A stretch of DNA of 6,394 nucleotides from Flavobacteriales bacterium (GTDB lineage: Bacteria; Bacteroidota; Bacteroidia; Flavobacteriales_E; Vicingaceae), in assembly GCA_002402165.1 (NCBI GenBank), contig NVVI01000045.1, positions 14,884 to 21,277 on the forward strand. Direction: 5' to 3'. The notes beneath the pieces are model-generated. The model saw only the letters and a list, made by a program, of their open reading frames with translations. It searched no databases and was not told the origin of the DNA. Shown here in pieces: positions 1-5,557 of the stretch (positions are counted from its first letter, which is position 1; each line of letters starts with the position of its first letter). The position numbers and the translations under genes were made by a program.

Positions 1-1068
1 ATAAATGTTACTTATAGAAATAATCATAGTGCCCAATATGCTGTATTTTATAAATATGAGGTAATTGATAATAATGGTACTGGCCCAAGTATTGAGCTAT
101 ACCCATCTGCCGCTTCTTCTAAAAATGTGGCTGCCTACTCAAATTTTACTGAACCACAAGCTGTTTATAATACTTCTCCCATTTTTCTTAATGATTTTTC
201 TTTTCCATCTGATTTTTCAGCCCAAACAAAGGTCTTTCAAATAAAAAATTATTTTACAGTAACACCAGCCGATATTTATACGAATAATGACACTGTTAAT
301 TCATACCAAGTTTTTGGCTCTTATTATGCTTATGATGATGGTACCGCTGAAGTTGGATATGGAGTTCAAGGTATTGGGTCAAAGTTAGCACATGAGTTTA
401 ACATAAGGAAAAATGACACATTAAAATCCTTTCAGATTTATTTTAATCCCATTACGAATGATTTGAGTGCAGAATCGTTCCGATTAAAAGTTTGGAGTAG
501 CTTAAATCCAGAAGTTGAAATCTATTCTCAACCTGCTGCACTTTTTACAAACCTAACTTACTCTAACACCAATGAATTTTTAAATTATGATTTAGATGCT
601 CCATTGTACCTTACTGCAGGAACATATTATTTTGGATGGGAAAAAATTTCTGCTGAATTTTTAAATGTTGGTTGGGATGTTAATACTAATAATAACACTA
701 AAGTTCATTTTAATTCTGTCGGAGTATGGGAAACAGCATCTTATGATGGTACATTAATGTTAAGACCTGTATTCGGGAGTGTTACTGACCCTCAAGTTAG
801 TGTAAAGGAAGAAACATCAATTGATGAATTTGAGGTTTATCCTAATCCAGCTTCCGATGTCATCTATTTTAAAAACAATAATAGTAACAGCAATGAACTT
901 TATCATGTTGAATTGGTAAATATTTACGGGCAAGTTATCATTGAAACAGAATTTTCACTTCCTAACAGAATTGATGTTTCTCACATTTCAAATGGGATTT
1001 ACATTGTCCGTTTCACAAATATTAAAACCAAATATCCTTTGTTAAAAAAGGTAATAATATCTAAATAA
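1..1068 (+). CDS. T9SS type A sorting domain protein, C-terminal part (5' end outside window)
   Basis: The reading frame is open from base 1, so this is the last 355 residues of a longer protein. The GTG at 127 is not a credible start because coding sequence continues upstream of it. Residues about 105-262 form a beta-rich domain opening with YYAYDDGTAE (near residues 109-118), a signature seen in many secreted Bacteroidota proteins; it later contains YYFGWE. Residues about 274-355 are a typical T9SS type A sorting domain: VYPNPASD (279-286), the segment NIYGQV, then NGIYIVRF and the basic end KKVIISK. In the family this domain directs export through the type IX system and is normally cleaved off, with the passenger released or attached to the cell surface. 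The catalytic or binding part, if any, lies upstream of the window, so no enzymatic function can be assigned. Confidence is high for a secreted T9SS cargo and low for anything more specific. Confidence 0.9.
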   Translation: MNVTYRNNHSAQYAVFYKYEVIDNNGTGPSIELYPSAASSKNVAAYSNFTEPQAVYNTSPIFLNDFSFPSDFSAQTKVFQIKNYFTVTPADIYTNNDTVNSYQVFGSYYAYDDGTAEVGYGVQGIGSKLAHEFNIRKNDTLKSFQIYFNPITNDLSAESFRLKVWSSLNPEVEIYSQPAALFTNLTYSNTNEFLNYDLDAPLYLTAGTYYFGWEKISAEFLNVGWDVNTNNNTKVHFNSVGVWETASYDGTLMLRPVFGSVTDPQVSVKEETSIDEFEVYPNPASDVIYFKNNNSNSNELYHVELVNIYGQVIIETEFSLPNRIDVSHISNGIYIVRFTNIKTKYPLLKKVIISK

Positions 1069-1072
1069 ATTG
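1066..1072 (+). promoter_or_regulatory. Stop/start junction TAA-A-TTG, possible translational coupling
   Basis: The stop of the secreted-protein gene (1066-1068) and the TTG start of the pseudouridine synthase (1070-1072) are separated by one base. No Shine-Dalgarno-like sequence is evident just upstream; the preceding bases are A/T-rich and code for the end of the sorting domain. Ribosomes finishing the first gene could re-initiate here. The coupling is inferred from spacing alone. Confidence 0.4.
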
Positions 1073-2101
1073 GAAGAAGAAGATTTATCTAACAGTCCAG
1101 AACTTTTTGAACATTTTAATTTCACTTCAGACCAAGGTCAGGAATTATTGAGGGTTGATAAATTCTTAATGGCACGTATACCTAATACTACTAGAAATAA
1201 AATTCAAAAAGCTGCAATTGATGGTCATATTAAAGTAAATAAAAAGCCTGTTAAATCTAACTATAAAGTCAAACCTTTTGATGAAGTTACTCTAGAACTT
1301 CCTTATCCTCCTCAAGAAATAGAATTAATACCCGAAGATATTCCTTTAGATATTATCTATGAAGATGACGAAGTTTTGGTTGTAAATAAACAAGCAGGAC
1401 TTGTTGTGCATCCTGGATATGGAAACTTTACGGGAACTTTAGTAAATGGACTTATTTTCCATTTCGAAAATTTACCTAAAACTGATGTTCCTAATCGTCC
1501 TGGCTTGGTTCATCGTTTAGATAAAGATACTACTGGTATTATGGTTGTTGCAAAAACAGATCATGCGCTATCACATTTAGGAAAGCAATTTTTTGACAGG
1601 ACATCAGAAAGAAGATATAACGCACTTGTTTGGGGAGATGTTAAAGAAGATAGTGGAACTGTTGAAGGAAATGTAGGTAGGAGTTTAAAAAATAGAAAAG
1701 TAATGGAAGTCTTTCCTGAAGAAGATTATGGAAAACATGCCGTTACGCATTATAAGGTATTAAAAAGGTATGGTTATGTCACCCTAATTGAGTGTAAGTT
1801 AGAAACTGGACGAACTCACCAAATACGGATTCACATGAAGTACCTTGGACATCCTTTGTTTAATGATTCTTCTTATGGTGGAGACAGAATACTTAAAGGC
1901 ACCTCTTTTAGCAAATACAAACAATTTATTAATAATTGTTTTAAGATATTACCACGACAAGCACTTCATGCTAAAACGTTAGGATTTGAACACCCTAAAA
2001 CTGGAAAATGGCTAAACTTTGATTCTGATTTACCAAAAGATATGAAAGCTGTATTAGAGAAATGGGATGTATATGTCGCTAATCGAGGTGATGTTAAATA
2101 G
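1070..2101 (+). CDS. rluD: RluD-family 23S rRNA pseudouridine synthase
   Basis: A 343-residue protein of the RluA/RluD family, which isomerises uridine to pseudouridine in rRNA; E. coli RluD acts on helix 69 of 23S rRNA (U1911, U1915, U1917). Residues about 27-75 form an S4 RNA-binding domain (LRVDKFL, then DGHIKVN). The catalytic domain shows VVNKQAGLVVHP (104-115), the motif HRLDKDTTG (148-156) with D151 as the predicted nucleophile, GRTHQIRIH (247-255), and LHA (299-301). All expected motifs are present and the length is normal. The start is probably TTG at 1070: an in-frame stop lies at 1052-1054, no ATG or GTG occurs between it and 1070, and the first in-frame ATG is residue 34, inside the S4 domain. 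The gene begins one base after the upstream stop, so co-transcription or translational coupling is plausible. Bacteroidota often have several paralogues, so the exact rRNA target is less certain than the family. Confidence 0.95.
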   Translation: MEEEDLSNSPELFEHFNFTSDQGQELLRVDKFLMARIPNTTRNKIQKAAIDGHIKVNKKPVKSNYKVKPFDEVTLELPYPPQEIELIPEDIPLDIIYEDDEVLVVNKQAGLVVHPGYGNFTGTLVNGLIFHFENLPKTDVPNRPGLVHRLDKDTTGIMVVAKTDHALSHLGKQFFDRTSERRYNALVWGDVKEDSGTVEGNVGRSLKNRKVMEVFPEEDYGKHAVTHYKVLKRYGYVTLIECKLETGRTHQIRIHMKYLGHPLFNDSSYGGDRILKGTSFSKYKQFINNCFKILPRQALHAKTLGFEHPKTGKWLNFDSDLPKDMKAVLEKWDVYVANRGDVK

Positions 2102-2113
2102 TTAAAAAAACGA

Positions 2114-4192
2114 TTACTCTTCAAGAATTTCTTTGGCTTTATTTACAGGAATTAACGTATTCTTATTGAGTGCTATAATAAATGCTCCTCCTATTCCTTT
2201 CTCTACCATTTTAGCTTTAAATTCTTCCGCTTTTTTATAACTAGTAAAATCGCCTCCAGCAGTATACCTAGTTAAACCTCCATCTAATTCTGTTTGCTCT
2301 ACCCCTTCCATCTCCATAAACTTACTCAATACTTCTGTTGGTAATTGATTTTTATAACTACCTATTTGTACTTTAAACTTAACATCAGCTTTATTATACT
2401 TTGTATCATTGCTCGGTTTAATATTCTCAACTGCTGAGGATTCTATACCAGCTTTAGTCAATGAAATCCGTTTTCCATCTTTATAAGCTACTATGAAAGC
2501 ATCTTCAACACCATAATCAACAGCTAAATCAATTTTCTTTCTTGCAGCATCTTGCATGGTCTTAAATGATCCTGTATATAAATATTTCCATAATCCATCA
2601 TCAGCTTTAATCTCCATAATATTACTTAAGCCATTTAAATAATTTTTAGATAAACGTTTTGAAAACGCTCCTAATTGAACCCTAAAAATTAGCCCGCTAG
2701 AGTTTATTGGATCTCCTACAATGTTATCTACATTCATATTATTAGCTGCATCTCCAACCGATGTAAATGTTCCGTCTTTCTCCTCTTCAACGACAATAGC
2801 TGCATCAAATCCTTCAGAAGTTAATTGAATTTTTCGTTTTATAGCTTCTGGTAAATTATCATAATCACCAACTGCAATAACTGTTAAACTATCTCCAAAG
2901 GTTTTGATTTCAACATCTGGAATACTTAAAAATTTATCTACTAAATCAGCATCAATTGCTTCAGTAAATTCACCAACCTGCACTCTATATTTTGTCGTCT
3001 TTTTTCTTTTTTCTGCAGCAATAATCCTTGTTTCTGTTTCTGCAAACATACCGGTAGAATCCAAATACCTCTGATATGCAATATATATCATTGTATCTGT
3101 CATTTCTACTCCATTTGGTGTTACTGGTGCTTTTTCTCGTGTTTCTAGCTCATCATCTTTGTAATTTGGCACAAAATCACCATCTTTATCTAATGGACAT
3201 CCTTTCTCATCGACCTCAACTCCTGCTGGAGTCCATGGACATTCATCAATAAAATCAATTACACCATCACCATCTTCATCATCCATATCATAAGCAAGAT
3301 AATCAATATCCTCTTCAAATTCTTCAATTTCCTCTTTCTTCTTATGCTTTAAAAAATTATAACTTATAGAGAATGATGTCATTAAAAAATTATCATTTCC
3401 TCCATTCTGTGTTTGATTTCCTAATCTCTCTCCTGAACTTTCAGAGTCTATATTATCAATTACATCAGAAAAAGTAAAATGTAGTGATGTTCCTACTGTA
3501 AAATCGATATTTTTAGTCATGTGCATTTTAGCTCCTACACCAAAGGGTATCGCAAAAGTTCTCTCTGGATATTTACCATATCCATCATAGTTTAACTCCC
3601 GTAAATCCGTTTCGTAAAAGTAATCTCGCTGAATTATAATAGCATTTGATGCGTTTGGATCATTCTCAGCAATATTTCTAATTGAACCATCTGACCAATA
3701 ATTATATTCATTGCCATATTCATCATATAAATCGGTCTTAGAATGGAATTCTACAGACTCTATACCTAAAGAAATATAAGGGCTAATTATTCTATCTTCT
3801 CGCAAAAATTGATCGAAATTGTACATTAAAGCGAAACCACCTACTGTTATTTTTGATTTGAAGTTAAGATTTCTATTTTCTGACCTCTCATTTGCACTTA
3901 GAGTACCAAAAAGAACGTAAAACTTAGCTGTCAAAAAGGGGTTTAACTGCTGTCTAACATGCAAATCATAACCTATATTACTAATTAATGGGTTTCCGTA
4001 GTTAGCGTCTAAAATATCTCCATAAAACTTAAACATTCCTATTCCTAAACCTACTGTAGGACCATAAAACATTTCTTTAGGAGCTTCTTCTTTGGGCTCA
4101 ACTATAGAATCGTTATCTCCAACAGCAAATATTGAAGTACATAACAAAAAAGCAATTAGTAAAAATATTAATCGTTTTAGCATAAAAGTCAT
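2114..4192 (-). CDS. Outer-membrane beta-barrel protein with TSP3 repeats and three SPOR-like domains
   Basis: A 692-residue envelope protein. Residues 1-23 form a signal peptide (basic KR, hydrophobic core, likely cleavage after SIFA); C18 has no lipobox around it. Residues about 42-280 look like a small outer-membrane barrel: alternating strands from FYGPTVGLGIG to SFSISYNF. A charged stretch (282-302) leads to TSP3 calcium-binding repeats (about 303-350): DEDGDGVIDFIDECP, C318 and C332, then a degenerate DKDGDFVPNYKD. Three SPOR-like repeats follow at about 400-470 (YRVQVGEF), 501-576 (FRVQLGAF, ending DAFIVAYKDGKRI) and 604-680 (FKVQIGSY). The first is the most diverged. There is no OmpA C-terminal domain. 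SPOR domains of characterised proteins bind peptidoglycan, so the likely role is tethering the outer membrane to the wall; this is inference. M1 at 4192 and M4 at 4183 are both possible starts, and M4 gives the more usual signal peptide (MLKRLIFLL). It is probably the last gene of a three-gene operon and a paralogue of the first. Confidence 0.88.
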   Translation of the reverse strand: MTFMLKRLIFLLIAFLLCTSIFAVGDNDSIVEPKEEAPKEMFYGPTVGLGIGMFKFYGDILDANYGNPLISNIGYDLHVRQQLNPFLTAKFYVLFGTLSANERSENRNLNFKSKITVGGFALMYNFDQFLREDRIISPYISLGIESVEFHSKTDLYDEYGNEYNYWSDGSIRNIAENDPNASNAIIIQRDYFYETDLRELNYDGYGKYPERTFAIPFGVGAKMHMTKNIDFTVGTSLHFTFSDVIDNIDSESSGERLGNQTQNGGNDNFLMTSFSISYNFLKHKKKEEIEEFEEDIDYLAYDMDDEDGDGVIDFIDECPWTPAGVEVDEKGCPLDKDGDFVPNYKDDELETREKAPVTPNGVEMTDTMIYIAYQRYLDSTGMFAETETRIIAAEKRKKTTKYRVQVGEFTEAIDADLVDKFLSIPDVEIKTFGDSLTVIAVGDYDNLPEAIKRKIQLTSEGFDAAIVVEEEKDGTFTSVGDAANNMNVDNIVGDPINSSGLIFRVQLGAFSKRLSKNYLNGLSNIMEIKADDGLWKYLYTGSFKTMQDAARKKIDLAVDYGVEDAFIVAYKDGKRISLTKAGIESSAVENIKPSNDTKYNKADVKFKVQIGSYKNQLPTEVLSKFMEMEGVEQTELDGGLTRYTAGGDFTSYKKAEEFKAKMVEKGIGGAFIIALNKNTLIPVNKAKEILEE
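2153..2995 (-). other. Region coding for three tandem SPOR-like domains
   Basis: The approximate sub-blocks are 2783-2995, 2465-2692 and 2153-2383, separated by low-complexity linkers rich in N, S and D. Each begins with a [YF][RK]VQ[VL/I]G strand. The second and third show the internal repeat expected of SPOR (LWKYLYTGSF and LTRYTAGGDF) followed by a helix and a closing AF-I strand. The repeats differ clearly in sequence, so the duplication is old. SPOR is the best match by pattern; a profile search would settle repeat 1. Confidence 0.7.
3143..3286 (-). other. TSP3 calcium-binding segment of the 692-residue protein
   Basis: This codes for residues about 303-350. The first repeat (DEDGDGVIDFIDECP) matches the canonical D-x-D-G-D-G-V-x-D-x-x-D pattern. 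The second (DKDGDFVPNYKD) has F for the second Gly and N for the fourth Asp, so its calcium binding may be weaker. Two cysteines, C318 and C332, flank the TPAGVEVDEKG connector, as in other Bacteroidota OmpA-like linkers. About 30 of 46 residues match the corresponding block in the gene at 5558-6394. Confidence 0.85.
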
Positions 4193-4235
4193 AATCTATA
4201 ACTGATACGAAGATAATAAATTAAAGATACAAAAA
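4193..4235 (-). promoter_or_regulatory. Intergenic spacer with weak Bacteroidota-type -7 candidates
   Basis: The 43-bp gap between the 434- and 692-residue genes reads, on the minus strand, with a TTTTTG (4230-4235) followed by TATCTTTA (4222-4229) and TATCTTCG (4208-4215). Each of these two octamers is one base from the TAnnTTTG -7 consensus of Bacteroidota promoters. The TTTG to TATCTTCG spacing is only 14 bp, against about 19-20 bp in known promoters, and no -33 TTTG sits correctly for the other. A secondary promoter for the last gene is possible but weakly supported. No terminator hairpin or Shine-Dalgarno sequence is visible. Confidence 0.25.
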
Positions 4236-5540
4236 TTATTTATACCACTTTTGGTTAGAAATCATCAATGCTTCTTGAACCGTTATTCTTTTACCAGAAT
4301 TGTAAGCAGTTACAAATGCCGTTTTAATGTTATTTCTAACTTTATTTCTCTTATCTCTTGCAGCCTTATACTCTCCGAAAGAACCAACTAAATACTTAAT
4401 CCAACCCTCATGATTGATTGTACTTACATTATCTTTAAGATTAAATTTAACAGAAAAGTAATTTGATGCAACCGTTTTATGTCCTGCTCCTACTTGAACC
4501 TTGTATGCAACTTCATTTTCAGGATTTGGAGTTGAAGTAACCTTATCATTAGAGTTTTCTGTAATTATAGGTTCTACTACAACTGGCTCTTCGATTACAG
4601 GCTCTTCAATCACAGGTGCTACTACTGGCTCTTCAACCACTAATTGTTCGATGTTTAATTCGAAATTAGAACCATCAATATTATACTTACTTGTAACATC
4701 ATTCTCTAAATAGGAATAATAACCTTTAATGCTGTATGTTCCATTTTCAACGCCTGAATTTGCTTCTAGATTATAGGTAATAGTATATCTGTCGCTTTTA
4801 GGAATAGCCATCCAGAGTATTTTAGCTTCACTTTCTTTAAATGAAAAAACACCCCCTTGAGAATCACTTTCTTTAGCTATAAACCCTTCAGGAATTTCTT
4901 CCGTAATTTTAGCAAATCCTTGTATCCCTTTTTTATTAATTTCTACAACTACTTTATATTTTCCATCTTCAATTTTAGTAATAGATCTATTGCAGTTAAT
5001 CGTAACTAGTGCAGCAACTGGCTCTTCAACCACTGGCTCTTCTATAGGAGTTTCAATCACAGGTTCCTCAGCAAGGGGTTCCTCTGGTGCTGTTTCAACT
5101 ACAAGGGGTTCATCACTTATAACTTTAAAATTTGCAATCGGAATTTCTATATTTTTTCTTTCACTTTCTGAAATAAAAGAAAACTTACCACCAAGGGTAA
5201 AATCACCAATAGTGTTTTCATTTGGTTTAATTTTATAGGAAATTGTAAATTCTTTTTCTGCCGGTAAAGCCATCCAGATAAATTTGACTTTATTATCTTT
5301 AAAAGAAAAAGTTGCTCCTTTAGTATCTATTGGTTCTGCAGTGAATCCATCAGGGAAAATTTGTTGAACCTTAGCAAATCCTGTTATGTCTTCTTTTTTG
5401 ATTGTTATTTCAATAACAGCTTCAGTTCCTTGAGTAATAGAGTCGGGAATTTTTTGAGTTACAGTTAAATCTCCAGTGAATATTAATTGGTAAAAAAACA
5501 ATCCAAGTACTTGGATTAATAGAATTAACTGTTTAATCAT
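4236..5540 (-). CDS. Membrane-anchored or exported protein with two beta-sandwich-like repeats and a C-terminal SPOR domain
   Basis: A 434-residue protein with no named family that I recognise. Residues 1-21 are a hydrophobic N-terminus (K3, then a core rich in L, I and F) without a clear A-x-A cleavage site, so it may be an uncleaved anchor. Two homologous beta-rich domains follow, about 22-140 and 178-296. Their cores align over residues 54-104 and 208-258 with about 22 of 51 identities (GFAK, P-x-GF, FSFK, W-M-A-x-P). They resemble bacterial surface Ig-like or DUF11-type sandwiches, but this is by pattern only. Glu-Pro-Val-rich linkers occupy 143-176 and 299-327. The C-terminus, about 345-417, is SPOR-like: YKVQVGAG, WIKYLVGSF, TAFVTAYNSGKRI. 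An N-terminal anchor, flexible linkers and a C-terminal SPOR domain give an FtsN-like topology, suggesting peptidoglycan binding from the inner membrane; that is inference. The ATG at 5540 is 17 bp after the upstream stop, with no Shine-Dalgarno. Likely co-transcribed with both neighbours. Confidence 0.85.
   Translation of the reverse strand: MIKQLILLIQVLGLFFYQLIFTGDLTVTQKIPDSITQGTEAVIEITIKKEDITGFAKVQQIFPDGFTAEPIDTKGATFSFKDNKVKFIWMALPAEKEFTISYKIKPNENTIGDFTLGGKFSFISESERKNIEIPIANFKVISDEPLVVETAPEEPLAEEPVIETPIEEPVVEEPVAALVTINCNRSITKIEDGKYKVVVEINKKGIQGFAKITEEIPEGFIAKESDSQGGVFSFKESEAKILWMAIPKSDRYTITYNLEANSGVENGTYSIKGYYSYLENDVTSKYNIDGSNFELNIEQLVVEEPVVAPVIEEPVIEEPVVVEPIITENSNDKVTSTPNPENEVAYKVQVGAGHKTVASNYFSVKFNLKDNVSTINHEGWIKYLVGSFGEYKAARDKRNKVRNNIKTAFVTAYNSGKRITVQEALMISNQKWYK
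4560..4646 (-). repeat. Glu-Pro-Val-rich linker repeat, copy 2
   Basis: This codes for residues about 299-327 as iterations of (V/I)EEPV. On the plus strand it shows ACTGGCTCTTC or ACAGGCTCTTC units at 4582-4592, 4597-4607 and 4624-4634. The 17-mer at 4624-4640 is identical to 5017-5033 in the other linker. The segment is probably an extended, stiff, acidic spacer between sandwich 2 and the SPOR domain. Confidence 0.8.
5013..5114 (-). repeat. Glu-Pro-Val-rich linker repeat, copy 1
   Basis: This codes for residues about 143-176, between the two beta-sandwich-like domains, as iterations of EEP(V/L) with A, T and I variations. It contains the exact 17-mer (5017-5033) shared with copy 2, in the same reading frame and 393 bp away. 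It is probably an extended acidic spacer. Confidence 0.8.
5491..5517 (-). terminator. Terminator-like hairpin with T-tract inside the start of the SPOR protein gene (candidate attenuator)
   Basis: Positions 5500-5517 are a perfect 18-bp palindrome (AATCCAAGT then ACTTGGATT). In the transcribed direction it can fold as a 7-bp stem with a GTAC loop, and after one G it runs into seven T residues (5492-5498). This is the layout of an intrinsic terminator, but it lies in codons 8-17 of the gene starting at 5540. The stem is AT-rich and so weak, and hydrophobic signal codons (Leu, Phe, Ile) can produce such patterns by chance. It might attenuate transcription into the second and third genes, or serve as a palindromic protein-binding site. 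The symmetry is certain; the function is not. Confidence 0.3.
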
Positions 5541-5557
5541 TTCATATCATTATTGAG

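Noticed and set aside
127..1068. GTG at 127 as the start of the T9SS cargo gene
   Set aside because: The same frame is open back to base 1 with sensible coding sequence (YAVFYKYEV and so on), and no signal peptide follows the GTG. The gene begins outside the window.
2102..2140. Possible bidirectional terminator between the convergent genes
   Set aside because: There is a run of seven A residues (T on the minus strand) at 2104-2110 and a small AT-only inverted repeat nearby, inside the coding end. There is no GC-containing stem next to the tract, so I do not call a terminator.
4136..4145. Lipoprotein signal at C18 of the 692-residue protein
   Set aside because: The residue before the cysteine is Leu (FLLC), not Gly, Ala or Ser, and a normal signal peptidase I site follows a few residues later.
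4501..4713. Plus-strand open frame of 70 codons
   Set aside because: It lies antisense to the Glu-Pro linker and SPOR part of the 434-residue gene. Its product is a low-complexity Thr/Gly/Ser repeat that mirrors the opposite-strand linker codons.
4990..5238. Plus-strand open frame of 82 codons
   Set aside because: It is antisense to the first Glu-Pro linker and the end of sandwich 1, with the same Ser/Gly/Thr shadow composition and no recognisable domain.
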